From Hirundichthys speculiger (taxonomy: Eukaryota; Chordata; Actinopteri; Beloniformes; Exocoetidae), in contig JAGFBZ010002028.1 in NCBI GenBank assembly GCA_018398805.1, positions 1,364,501 through 1,428,500 on the forward strand: a stretch of 64,000 nt of DNA, in the 5' to 3' direction. Position 1 is the first letter of the stretch; each line of letters begins with the position of its first letter. The notes below the pieces were generated by a model, which was given only the letters and a program-made list of their open reading frames with translations, was not told where the DNA came from and made no database searches. This document shows, in pieces, positions 1 to 11,880 of this stretch. Made by a program: the position numbers and the translations under genes.

Positions 1-824
1 GCCTGATTCACAACACTTTGCCTAAAAGCAGCCTAATCCTACGTTTGGTCTTTTTTCTTAATGCAGATCCAAATCCCCTAAAACCTTTTAAAGACATTAG
101 CACCAGCAAAACATGCAACAAACTCCAGCCAGACACATAAGACTCAGAAGTGACAGCAGCAGCAGTTCATGCTGGTGGGGAGGTTTAACCTGATTTTCCT
201 TAAGTACAAAGTTTTACTGTCAAATAAACCACACCAGTAAAGATGTGAATGTCTTGCATTTATTTCTTGCAAGTGAGACCTTTTTATTATTTTATTTTTT
301 TTCCGTCTTTGTTATTGCTGCCAAAAGAGGTTGTGGTTGGTTTTTTTTATATGTCATCCTCATAAATTACAAGGAACTAACCCTTTATCCCACATTTTAA
401 CGTGGTGTGTCAGCTGTCTTTTTATGCGTTGTTGCCCTTTGCCTTGGACCAGAGTCTGCTTAGTGGTGCGCTGCATTCTTACAAACAGTATTGGTTGAGT
501 TTCACCAACAGACGACAAGCTGAACACCTGAAGGTCTTTGAATAAAAGCGGCAGCTCACGTGACGGTGTCAGTTCTTTTAAAGAGACCACTGAATAGTGT
601 GGTACACAACTTGTCGATCCAGATCTGAGGCCGGTACACTAATAAGAGAAGACAAGAAAAAGTTAATAGTGACCAGCAAGTGTTTGAGGTTAGAAACTGC
701 ATTGATATTAACGTGTAATAACTGTCAAATTATGTTATGTTACATCTTTATGATTCTGATTTAACTTATGAAGAGTGGTAATGATAGGAGGAATGATAAA
801 TATTGAGGTTGATCAGTATTATTA
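1..824. other. Non-coding stretch, no gene seen
   Basis: AT-rich sequence with short T and A runs. The short open frames have no recognisable domains and no convincing splice context. It could be 3' untranslated or intergenic DNA. Confidence 0.5.
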
Positions 825-832
825 GTATTGAT

Positions 833-1939
833 TAGGGCTGGGCAAGTTAACGCGTTATCATCACGTTAACGCATTAATTTATTAACGCCGACATTTATTT
901 TATTGCGTGTTAACGAATGTTGCTCACATGCTTTTGTTTTGAAAAGTCTGTTACTGGCTGCTGGGGAACCAGAAGAGAACTGGCAGTTAAACCTGCGAAA
1001 TAGCTAAAACAGACATGGAGAACGGTAAAAATCTGTGTACTTTACAGTTCGGGTAGTAACTCAGGTAGCAATATTAACAATTCTGCCAAAAAAAAAAAAA
1101 GTCACGTCATTCCTCCATGTTACATCAGATCTGCTCCATGTGTTCACTGTCTTGCTGTTCTCTAGCTGGTTACTTCAGTGCGCCTCCATCTAGTGGAACA
1201 GATGTGTAATGACAACTGAAAGTCCAGTCCTTCATTATAAAACAAGTTCAGTTCTGTGGCCCGTTTTTCATTTCGTATTTTTGATCTAAGTCTAAAATTG
1301 AAATATTTAAAAAAGGAAAAATAAAGAGTGACATTTTATTACAGATTTCGTTTTTTAATCTAACACGCTTGTTATAAAATTGTTATAAAATGTCACTTTT
1401 TTTTTTATTTTATTTTTGATTGACAATTGAAAATGGAAAGAATGAATGATACATGAATTGGTAAAGTTACTGAACTTAAACATGGACATTTTCATTGTAA
1501 AATTTCCCAGACGGAGGATTCAACAGAAACAAGGTTATTTGTAACAGCTGACAAGTTGAACTCCCCATTAAAAGTTTCTGCTGTTACCTCAGAAATGACC
1601 TGTTTTAATGTTCTGATTGTGCTGAGCCACAATCATTTTGTTGGATTTTGTTTGTAGACTTTTTTTTAATATAAAAACAGGATGAAATTAATGCTCTGCC
1701 AGTGGCAATAAGCTTTATTTTATTTAACATTTTTTTAAGATGAGATTTACACTAAATATGTGTTAATGACAAGTGCTGATGTTAAAAGTGTTTGAACAAC
1801 AAATGTTATGACACTTTAGTTCATATGGCGGCAGAACATTTAAAAGTTCATTTTACACTACTTTTGAATTCATTATTTGATTTTAAGTATACAATGCGAT
1901 TAATCGCGATTAAAAATTTTTTATCGTTGCCCAGCCCTA
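833..1939. mobile_element. hAT-type non-autonomous DNA transposon (MITE), 1.1 kb
   Basis: The left end reads TAGGGCTGGGCAA (833-845) and the right end is its exact reverse complement (1927-1939). The flanks are gtattgat (825-832) and ttattgat (1940-1947), an 8-bp target duplication with one mismatch. The size class and 8-bp duplication fit hAT elements. Subterminal GTTAACGCG / GCGATTAATCGCGATTA motifs are typical of abundant fish MITEs. No transposase frame is present, so it would have been moved in trans. Confidence 0.85.
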
Positions 1940-1947
1940 TTATTGAT

Positions 1948-2957
1948 ATAATCCAAACAATAACCATTCCCTCAGATGAATATGTGTTGCATGATGGGAA
2001 AGCTGGTTTTGAAAGTGCCATCGATATAAAGCTGAGTTTCTGATCAAAGTGCAACAAGCTACAATCCGAACCTAAAGAGCTGTGCGACTGTCAATATGAT
2101 TCATACAGAATCTAACATTTAAAAATATTGAAAATCCAGTCACTTTCCAAGATCTTTGGCAACGCTGACCCGGCAAAAAAGAAAAGTCAGATGTCCCTGT
2201 GTGTGAACGTGTGCGTTTGAGCTGAGAGAACAGAAGCCCTTTAATCGCAGAAAGGCCAAGCGTTCCATTTTCCCCCGTGGCATCCGTCACCACAGCTACT
2301 CTATCCCTCCATCTTCAGTATCCCTCCACTGACTCTACTGGCTTCTCACCAGAGCCCACCAGTGCGCCCCCCTCACTCACTCCCACACCCTTCAACGATT
2401 CCCTGCCAGTGAGGCATGCCACCGAAGCAAAGCTCCTTTTCCTCAGGATTTATAATCCTAAAGTCTCCTGCATTAAAAAAAAAAAAAAAAATCAACTGAA
2501 AGACCTCTTTATAAAGCAGTGGGCAGTTGCAGGCTGACCTCTGGATGATCACTCACTCCACCCAGCAGTAGCTTATTGTACAGACCATTAAAAACCATAA
2601 GGAGCACAGACAGGGGGTTCTGCATAAGATGTGACCACTCACAAAAAAACGTGATTAAAGACATCTTGACAAGCTCCTCTTTGACAGTACACACAATCAC
2701 ATTTGTCGCCAGCATGATAATGACTGAAGATACATCTCACACAATCTAATCATCGTGTCTTAACCCGATTACGCAAAGCTAGACGTGGTGCAGACTGAAA
2801 ATTACCGGACTGCACTCGTGAGTTAAGTGCTTCTGCAATGATCCAAACGGGTAAATTACACAATGAGTCTCTCATAGTCCCTTTGTTACCAAGTGATTTC
2901 ACCAGTTGGGCTTCACTCGTTGATTCGATATGAACCTTTGTAATATAGGTATATATT
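1948..2957. other. Intergenic sequence, no gene seen
   Basis: Contains a long A run near 2474-2490 and short unrelated open frames. No splice-supported exon or structured RNA was recognised. Confidence 0.4.
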
Positions 2958-4727
2958 AGGGATGTAACAGTTTTCGGTATTACGGTAAAGTGCGGTAAAA
3001 CATTTTACGCAATAACGATTACCGTTTATGTTTGACTTCATCTCATTATCGCGGTCGATTACCGGGATATGTGATATCAGCCTCATTCAAGTCTGCGAGC
3101 GACTCACGACTGGGTCTCGTGTGAATATGTAGCTTGTAACATCGGCATTGTAACGTTAGCATGGCGGAAAGCGGTGATAGCACGCAGGACATTTATCAAC
3201 CCACTAAAAGGACAAAATTCAAGGATTGGGCATATTTTGTTTTTGTTTTTTAAAGAATGCAGAGGGACAACTGGTGGAGGACAATGATCCTGTCTGCAGA
3301 ACACTTGTTTACATTTTATTGTAATTTGTACAAGCAACTTGAAGAAGCTAAGCCTAATGCTTCAAGCTACTGAGATGTTTCACAAAGAGTAACCTGGTTG
3401 ACGCGCTTCGCTAACTCACGTTTCATAAACGTTACTGTTGCGTGTCAATCAAAAGAGGACCGGAACGATGTCCTGATGCAGTTAAAATATTAATTTATTC
3501 CATTAACCGATCCGACAACCATAACGCCAGCAGTAGCGCCACAGTAGTCAAAACCTTTTGCCCTTTCGGGTCAAATACCTAACCAATAACAGGCAGCTAC
3601 CTTTATACCTGACCCTCAGGTAGTGCTGGGCAATATGACGATACATATCGTGAGGACGATAGAAAAGTGTGTATCGTGCCATTTCTCTTCTATCGTTTCT
3701 AACCTAATTTTATCAATTATTACAGCAAATATGTAATTAAATAACCTGCAACGATAAATTTGATAGAATCTACTTCTACAAAGTAGCCTTTTATGTTTGC
3801 ACTTTTATTCATGGTTAATGCCTTAAACAGAGTTCTCTTCAAACCTGGTGTTTACTTTAGACACTTTATATTGGTTTGCAAACTTTGCACTACAAGGTTA
3901 CAGATTTCAGAAAGTTGAAAAATAATTTGTGTTTATTTTTTATAGCTGAACTTCGGTGCAAAAATGTGTTTTTCCTCTCAGAAACTGTTGTGCACTTTTA
4001 AAAAAAATGTGAAAGCTACTGTACCTCTGTACCTACCTGTTTTTGCTGCACTAAAATGTATGTTTGTGACAGCTCAGCTAAATGTCCTTTCAAAATAAAG
4101 TTGAAAAGTAAGCAATGAAAATTTTGTCAAACTTTTCAGAGAATAACTGAAAACATACTTTATTATGGTATATCGTGATATATATCGTTATCGTGATATA
4201 AAATAGTCCATATTGTGATATATGATTTTTTCCATATCCCCCAGCACTACCCTCAGGTAAAAACACAGCGACACCCACAGTGAACTACAATTCATAACAA
4301 CATTTTTGGCTCCTATACAACTGTTTCTTTATTTGCACATTTATACTTATTTAAAGCTCAGCTTAAAGTCAAAAGTTTATTTCATTTGAACTTGCACTAT
4401 AATTTTTGTTCCTGATAATTGTTTGCATATTTTGACCTACTGTGGTTGTTAAATTGTTCCTGTTACTTATTTTGTTCACTTAAAATAAAACCTCTTTCTG
4501 TGCCAGTTGTTCCTCCGTTTAAAGTGAAAGTTTCATTTTTGATAAGATTTTGGCTTCTGATGTTTCAATATGACAAGAAAATCACAAGATTTTGTGAAAT
4601 TATTACAATGTATCTTTTTTTTTGTAGAAATTTGCACAGCAATTAAGAATATCGCGATAATATCGTAAACCGTGATAATTTGGTCGCTATAATCGCGATA
4701 TCAGATTTTCCATATCGTTACACCCAA
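2953..4727. mobile_element. Older hAT-like MITE interrupted by a younger one
   Basis: The left edge (agggatgtaac..., about 2957) and right edge (...gttacaccca, about 4726) are inverted relatives of the GTGTAACGATA ends common in fish hAT MITEs. Subterminal regions on both sides are rich in TATCGCGAT / ATTACCG motifs. No target duplication could be matched, so the exact ends are uncertain. A complete second MITE lies at 3621-4249, dating this element as the earlier insertion. Confidence 0.5.
3621..4249. mobile_element. hAT-type MITE (629 bp) with perfect 8-bp target duplication
   Basis: Ends are TAGTGCTGGG and CCCAGCACTA (inverted). The element is flanked on both sides by ccctcagg (3613-3620 and 4250-4257), an intact 8-bp target duplication. 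Subterminal blocks are rich in ATATCGTGATA. It is non-coding, and it sits inside the older element spanning about 2953-4727. Confidence 0.88.
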
Positions 4728-5129
4728 CGAGAAGAGGCCAATTTCAAAACCTGACATTTCTGACAGTGATTTAAAAACATCATAGGTTAAAACACCTTTT
4801 CCCTTAGAAAAGCATGTGGGCCCAATGAGTGTCAGTTCACTTTCACACCTGAGATGAAAAGAGAAAGAAAAAAATGCAGGTAGATGTCACTGGTTTGTGT
4901 ATAACTAGTTCAGTTACTCTTTGACCGGTGATGCATGGAAGTGCAGCTCGTCTGTCAGGAGCTCAGAGGAATGCAGCTGTACGTGTAAAACTGCTGTCTT
5001 TCCCCCCCACCACTACAGTAAACACTGTGAACAGTGTCTGGGAGACAGCCCAGACGCTTCATTACAGGCACGAGCTCCAAAGGTACCATTCAAGAAACAC
5101 TGCTGCGGACGGGAACCTTGACCGAGAAG

Positions 5130-5790
5130 GGGGTTGTTATTCCTGAAAAACCCGTCCCCGGACATCCCGGAGGTCCGCGCCTTTTAAAATCACACGACGT
5201 AACTGCGGTTTCATTTATGAGCTAGCTAAAACTGTCGTCTATTAACAATGGGACCCCCCCCCCCCCAGTCGCTGTAATGATGAACGTCCTGATTCCCCGA
5301 CTGGCTGTAAAAGACCTGCTAGCGTCAACGTTAGCTATTTAGCCGCGCTGCCCAACAGGTTCGCTTCACGTCCGAACCCTTCACTTGTCAGAGGTCCTTG
5401 CGTCTGGCCGCGCTCGGTCCTGCCCGGCTGGACCACCGCACATTTCACAACACAAACACGCATCACCGCAATGACAAGTCGCCCACTCCCCGAGCTCACG
5501 CAGCTAAACGCTGCGCCTCCTCTTTCCAGCCGTAGTTTCCCTGAACCGCGGATGCACACAACGAGTTCCGAAGCGGGTTGCGGCGCCGCGGACGGAGCTT
5601 ACCTCTGTAACGAACCCATGGTCCAGTGGTACACGATAACTGGTATGACTTCAAACGCGGTGGCAGACCGAGGAGAACCGTCTCCGCGCAGAGCAGGGCT
5701 GGAAAGCGAAAGGCTCCAGGCAAACACAGCGCGCGAGCCCCGGTCGTTCGCTCGCTGGCTCAGCCCACAACGCCAATGACAGACTTAGGG
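5130..5790. promoter_or_regulatory. CpG-rich promoter-like block
   Basis: GC content and CpG density rise sharply compared with the AT-rich flanks, with clusters such as gcggcgccgcgg near 5579-5592. Unmethylated CpG-rich blocks of this kind usually mark vertebrate promoters. It lies about 6 kb beyond the 3' end of clic5, so it probably serves another gene whose body would extend left, out of the window, on the minus strand. Confidence 0.5.
5603..5619 (-). CDS. Candidate first coding exon of an unidentified minus-strand gene
   Basis: Within the CpG-rich block, the minus strand has an ATG (5619-5617) reading M-G-S-L-Q and then a consensus splice donor CAGAG|GTAAGC (exon end 5603). That is a plausible short first coding exon reading leftwards. 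No following exon was recognised in 1-5.6 kb, and six residues cannot identify a family. The donor and CpG context are seen directly; the existence of a gene is inference. Confidence 0.3.
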
Positions 5791-6104
5791 ACCGTCCGCC
5801 TGTTAACGCACCACGGAAAAACGTACAAAAAACATTATATGCGTTTCAATAGTGCCTGAGAAAATATGGAATATTTTATTTTAAAATGAGCAAAATACAT
5901 TAAAAACATTATTCTACAGTGAGTATTTCCCATTTACTGGACCATTTATTCTACTCCACTGTGATCACACTGTTATAATTAAATTCACTTCAATTCACTT
6001 TTATTTGCATAGCGTCGATTTGCAAGAAAGTCATCTCAAGGTGCTTTAGACAAAAAGCGTTTACAGATTTAAATCAAGTCCAAACCAAGTCCAGTTCACT
6101 GCAA

Positions 6105-6362
6105 TTCATACTGTTAGTGCTGTTGCCTCACAGTAAGAAGGTTCCTGGTTCGAATCCCAGCAGGGGTCTTTCTGTGTGGCGTCTGCATGTTTTCCCCGTG
6201 CTTGGGTGGGTTTTCTCCACTCCTTCTCACCATCCAAAAACAAGCATGTCAGGATAAATGGTGATTCAAATTTTCCCATAGCAGTGAGTGTTAGTGTACA
6301 TGGTTGTTTGCATTTCACCCAAAGAGAGCTGGGATAGGCCCCAGCAGATCTCCATGACCCTG
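6105..6362 (+). repeat. SINE-like retroposon remnant with tRNA-type B box
   Basis: Contains ggttcgaatcc (6148-6158), a tRNA-type RNA polymerase III B box. It is followed by the widespread fish repeat text with ctttctgtgtggcgtctgca and agctgggataggccccagca. Related pieces occur at 21110-21250 (plus) and 34874-35001 (minus). It is diverged and lacks a clear target duplication. Confidence 0.6.
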
Positions 6363-7079
6363 CATGGGAAAAAGCAGGTTTTGATGTTCAACAGTGCAAG
6401 TGTTCCATATAACAAGGTAGAGCCTTATACATCAAAACAAAGTTTGAAATAATTAAAACCTATATACTATTACAAATATTCAGTTTTAACATTTCCTCTA
6501 AACTGGGCACCTACAAAATACAATTGCAATCACAGATTAAACATATTTATTGTTTGTGAACTTTCAGGAATACAAATGATTAAAAAGAATGTGTCAAGCA
6601 TTAATATATGGCTTCTAACAAAGCCGATTTAATGAAATTATACAGGAAACTTATAGGAAATCAAAATATGAGGCAGTCAAAAATTAAACACAGACACGCT
6701 TTATCTTTGATTACTACTGTAAGTCTTCATGATGGGCATGAACGTACAAAACGAAGATGAGATATAAAGGAGGATGATCCCTTAGTGTGCCTGCAATTAA
6801 AGACAAATATGTCAAGCTTTGTGTTTACTGCCATCTGCTGGCTGACAGGCGCTACAGCGTCTCCATAGTCTACTGCCGAGGTTTCCTTCAGCTTTATGAA
6901 GTTTAGAGACATCTGCTCAGTTCTTGATTTTTATTGGGCAACAAACTTCTCTTTTTCAACTTTTTCTGACTAATTTTCTTCTGTTTATCTGTAGCAGTCA
7001 GATGAATTCATACAGATTCCTACACCTGTCCAACTGCTCCTTAAGCAAATTTCTATTGTATCTACATACATTTAGGTAT

Positions 7080-7480
7080 GTAGACATGGTCAAGATGATC
7101 TGCTGCAGTTCAAACCAGCATCAGAATGGAGAAGAAAGGTGACTTAAGTGACTTTGGTTGTTGGTGCCAGACGGGCTGGTCTGAGTATTTCAGAAATTGC
7201 TGATCTGCTGGGATTTTCACACACAAACATCTCTAGGATTTACAGGGAATGGTCTGAAAAAGAAAAAAAAAATCCAGTGAGCAGCAGTTCTGTGGCTGCA
7301 AATGCCTTGTTGATGGCAGAGTTCAGAGGATAATGGCCAAACTGGTTCAAGCTGATAGAAAGGCAACTGTAACTCAAATAACCACTCGTTACAACCGAGG
7401 TATGCAGTAGAGCATCTCTGAATGCATAACATTCAGTCTTGAACTTCTTCTCTTGGGACTGGCTTCAGCAGGTTTTAGGT
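7080..7480 (+). mobile_element. Tc1-like transposon, 5' part of a broken transposase
   Basis: The frame at 7148-7333 encodes a helix-turn-helix region (GLSISEIADLLGFSHTNISR) typical of Tc1 transposase DNA-binding domains. Homology continues in other frames (about 7340-7430, TRYNRG motif) and then stops. No DDE catalytic domain follows, so this is a 5'-end relic. Confidence 0.75.
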
Positions 7481-7559
7481 AGTTACACTTTAAATTTATA
7501 TTAAGTTTAATATGAATTTCAATAGATTGTGAACTGGCCTATTTTTTAGCAACAAGACC

Positions 7560-7890
7560 TCAACGCAGCACTGTTGAAGGCATGAAACATATTTCAGGCA
7601 TGAAGCATAACAAGTCCAACAAATGAATTACTGACAAAGGACGCCTGTTAACTAAAAAACATTCAAGGTAATCATGAAACTGGTTGGAAGAAGGCCCAGA
7701 GCACGCCCTGGTATCATCTAATCAAAAGGCAGATGCTCAGTCATCTACGCGATAATCTCAATTCTCTTTTACTCACCATACGATTCCACATGTATTATTT
7801 CATACTCACTCTTGTTCTATAATGTTGAGGGTGTTAAAAATAAAGGAAAACGTAATCATGAGAAAGTGTGTCTAAACGTTTGACAGCATG
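7560..7890 (+). mobile_element. Tc1-like 3'-end relic
   Basis: Text such as gaaactggttggaagaaggc (7676-7695) and gagaaagtgtgtctaaacgt (7860-7879) matches the familiar 3' end of fish Tc1 elements. No open frame remains. This is recognised from memory of the family, without an alignment. Confidence 0.45.
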
Positions 7891-8109
7891 ACACAAGAAG
7901 CATGGGAAACACATCGGGCCAGTTGCACTGCTGGTTAGCATGTTGCTAAGTTTTTCTTTGGTCCAGAGGTATGAATGACTCTTTATGATTTTGCCTTTAT
8001 GCATCATTGCAGTGTAGACTTCCAGGTTTAATTTAGGCTTCACAAAGCAATAGTATTTATCGTTTAGTAATTACAGCTATTTTAACCAAACTACCATCAA
8101 TTTTAGCTG

Positions 8110-9110
8110 CTCAAAAGTATGTCAACAATTGACTAAAAGGAACATGATTGGCCAGATGTGACCCATTCCCATGTTAGTTCAAGACAAATGAAGCACATAA
8201 AAGGTCTGGAGCTGATATCAGGCATTGAGTTGGCATTTTGGCAGCTGTTTGGAGCTACCAATATGAAGACCAATGAGATCTCAGCATAAATGAAGGAGGC
8301 CATTGTTAAGTCAAAAAAAAAAAAACCCAACATGGTGCAAAGCACGAGTGACATTCAGGAACATGAAAGCCAGTTTAGATTTTCCCAAACGAGAAGATAA
8401 AACAAAATGAAACAAAACATCCCTTCACGAATTCCAAAGTAAACCACATCATGTTTCAAACACGGTGGAGGCAGTATTATGGCAAGGGCATGTATGGCTG
8501 CCAATAGAATGGGTGTTTTTTTCATGATGTCACTGCAGACAGAAGTATCAAGATTAATGTTTACAGGGCTACACTCTCTGCTCAAATTGATTGGACTACA
8601 CTTTGCAGTGCAGATGGATCATGACCATAGACATATATAAGACTTTTTGAAGGCAAAGAAATGGAATTATTCTTTAATGGCCAAGTTGGTCACCTGATAT
8701 TAACCAAACAGAGCATGCTTTTCAGGTACCGAAGACTAAACTGAAGACAGGAAGACCTATAAACAAGCAGAAACTGAAGCTGGCTGCAGTGAAGCAACTC
8801 CAGGAAGGAAATCCAGAATTTGAGGATGTCCATGGACTCTAGATTTCAGGTAGTCATTGACAGCAGTTTTGATCGCAATTAGTGACTACTGAGTATTGAA
8901 ATTATGGTTATACTTACAATTATCTTACTGTTTCCAAACTCTTTTGAGTCCCTGAAAATGGAGATACTTGCCCTAAAATGGTGAAACCTCTTGCATTAAA
9001 GCTGAAAGTCTACCTTTTAATCACATCTTTATTTTTTTTTTATTTCAAATGCATTGTGGTTGTCTATAAAGGAAAACCAATAAAAATGTATAATACTTCT
9101 GGACCTAACT
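8110..9110 (+). mobile_element. Decayed Tc1-like transposon
   Basis: Around 8683-8730 the plus strand reads, across frames, a diverged SPDxNxxEHAF motif. This is the third catalytic block of Tc1 transposases (normally SPDLNPIE). Before it lies cggtggaggcagtattatgg, the usual GG-x-MxW region. Stop codons and shifts break it throughout. Confidence 0.6.
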
Positions 9111-9149
9111 GTACAACCTAAACAGCAACCCAAAGTTTGGAGTTGATTG

Positions 9150-11715
9150 TAACCACAACACTGACAAACTATCATTAAAGTATTTGGAAAGAAGCTGTAG
9201 CAAAGAATTGTGGACTATGATGAAATAATAATTATTGACATGAGCTGACGCTTTAAATCACACTGACAAGACATGATAAGATGTTCAAATAGCCTCAATG
9301 AGTGGATAAGAATCATGAGCAGAAACACTATTCGATCATTCGATAGTCACATACATACAACAACAGGGAAGTGAATCTGGAAAAACAAAAAACAAAAAAC
9401 TCCCAAACCCAGTCTCTGAGAAAATTGCTTTATTCTCCGAACAGGGAAAGTAATATACACACCAGATTTTGTGGTTCTGATCATCAGAAAAAAATCTGAA
9501 TATAGTTGTTGATGATTTACAGACATCACCGTCACACAGCTCTATGTAGAAGGGGAAATCTTTGATTAACATGAAAAACTCACTTCCTTTATTTAAACAA
9601 ATAATTTGCTGTACAGACACAAAGAGCTGAACGGAGAAGTGAGCTTAGATTCCCACTAAGGCACTTTAATCAAAAGACATTCACCGGCATCACTGTGCTT
9701 AAATCAAATAATAAAGGCCAATGAAGAAAAGAAACTATCCTGTACTTAGAATTTAACAACTTCAACAGGATTTTTTTTATCTCTTCATCAGAAGTCGGAG
9801 GGTGATTTGATACGTCAAATGTATACAAAGCTTACCAACAAAAGCAAAGGACAAACTACTTTGGCTGAAACACATTCTTAGCATTTTTTTCATTTCAATA
9901 ACACATCACTATGTGAAAATAGAATCAGCAAATTATAGACAGAAGAAGAAGTAAGTTAAGATAAATGGAAGATAATGCATCACATAAAGCAGGGTGGACA
10001 TGGACTTGGAACAAAAAGGGAGGTGAATGTACTTAAGTAGGCTCTGAGGAAAAAATACAAAAATTATTTTCATGTAAGACATCCAACCTTCTGTCCAACA
10101 TCTTAAATCTGAATAAAAACAGTCCAAACTGTGACAGTCAATGGTTTTAGTTGTAATGCTTTTTATAGCTCTTGTTTTTTGTTTCATTAGTTTTGTCTTT
10201 ATTTTCTGTTTTATTTTGAAAGTATATTTCCTTTGTATGTGTCCTCCTGCTTGCTCAGTGTTAATTGTTATCTCCTGTGTCTCATCGGTCCCTGAGTGTG
10301 TTTGCAGTCGTGCCGCTCTTTTTACCTTTGTTAGTCCATTTGTTCACCCTGAATGTCTTTGTGCCACATTCAGGGTCAGTGTGTGTGTAAACGTGTCTTG
10401 CCTGCTATTGACTTTTATCTTTGATTGTCTGCTGTTAATGGAGATTACAGGCTTTGAATCACTACACGCTGAGATGTCAGCACAGTCTTGTGAGGAACGC
10501 CCCGCCGTTATCTGCACCTGGAGCTTTGATGCTGTAATGGTTTTAAAAGTTTGTCAAATTTGCTGGAGACAAGCAAAGAACAGAAATTGAGTCACACTGC
10601 TGAGGCGCAAGATAAATATAGATCCATAAACCTCTGCTTAGATTCCTGCACATTGGAAAGAAAATGTTTTTAGACACTTTGCACAGATTTAAAAGATGAA
10701 AAGTCCCTAAGGGCACCCACTAGGAGTATTGTACTTAGTTATGTGTAAGATCTGCCATTCAACAAAGTAGTGTCTTACCTAAATCTGTTCTCTGCAAAAT
10801 CCAGCTCCCTTTAATAAATAAAACAAGCTTAGCACATACAAATAAATTCAGTTGTTTTGAGACATGATTTTAGAGGTCAGTCTCATGTGCATGCCTCCAT
10901 AAATAATAATACACCGAAGATAAGACAACCTCTTTGGGAGTGAGACTCTCACAATACGGAGCATATTTAAGCCCAACTCCCCATAACTGAAAGCAGTGTA
11001 ATATCAGCTTTATAGTCTCTATTTATCTTCCTGAACAGTCAACAGTTTTAAACACGTTTTGTTAAATGTAGCAAGCTGGCTAGTTAAGCTAACTTTAACT
11101 CCATAAGCTGGAAATGTTTGTATGAACCGTTTTTAAAACAACACTTTATGAAGACAGCTTTAATGTGTATAATGTAAATGACAGCATGTTAAAAGTTATA
11201 AGCTGGATGTCCCTGGCAAAAGCTAAAGTTGAGTTTTATTGCTTTTTCAGCTTAGTAATATGTAGTCAGCTAGCAACACTAATGATGCAACTATTACATT
11301 TGGTGTTCATGCAAATATACAGTTTATTATTTATAATATTTTGATAGCTTTTTGTTTTGTTTTTTCTTACATTTTATGGATTTTAAAAAGGCAACAAAAG
11401 AAAATGACTACCCTCGTAATGGTGAAAGTGGCTCAAGGTTAATGGATTCAGTAGCTGTTTTGTGTTTTCTTTTTCAGAACAATTGCATAAATACAGGATA
11501 ATCATTGTAACCACACAATTTTCTAGATATCATTAATATGCAGCAGTTCAGCACCTTTAAAAAGCGATGGGTCATATTTAACACCATACTGATATGGTAC
11601 ATATATTTAGTACATTAGCGTTAAAATGGACATCATGCATGTTGAATTTAGTTAATGCTGTTCAAACTTGTGATTTATAAGAAATCAGAAAGGAAACAAA
11701 TGTAGTACTGTGCAT
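9150..11715. other. Non-coding region downstream of clic5, possibly its 3' UTR
   Basis: No domain-bearing frame was found. The region directly left of the clic5 stop (11718) is presumably 3' UTR. A minus-strand AATAAA lies near 11323-11328, about 390 bases past the stop, but other AATAAA copies occur further on. The 149-residue plus frame at 10141-10590 looks like chance translation of T-rich DNA. Confidence 0.4.
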
Positions 11716-11880
11716 TCACTTCCCCAGCCTCTTAGCTACATCCTTGTAGGCTAACTCGATTTCCACATCAGCGGCGCACGTGTTGGTGTACTCATCTCGG
11801 TTGTAGGCGTTGCCGAGGTAACGCCACACCCCTTTAAATTCAGATGGGATGTCATAGTTTCTGTATTTCTTTGCAACCAC
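11716..11880 (-). CDS. clic5: clic5 exon 6 (last coding exon)
   Basis: Starts after ctgcag in phase 0 and encodes [15 protein letters not shown] through [10 protein letters not shown] and a TGA stop (11718-11716). This is the helical C-terminal end of the GST-like fold. Confidence 0.95.
   Translation of the reverse strand: MVAKKYRNYDIPSEFKGVWRYLGNAYNRDEYTNTCAADVEIELAYKDVAKRLGK

Noticed and set aside
10141..10590. 149-residue hydrophobic plus-strand frame
   Set aside because: T-rich sequence gives F/L/V-rich translation. No family resemblance, splice context or conservation signal.
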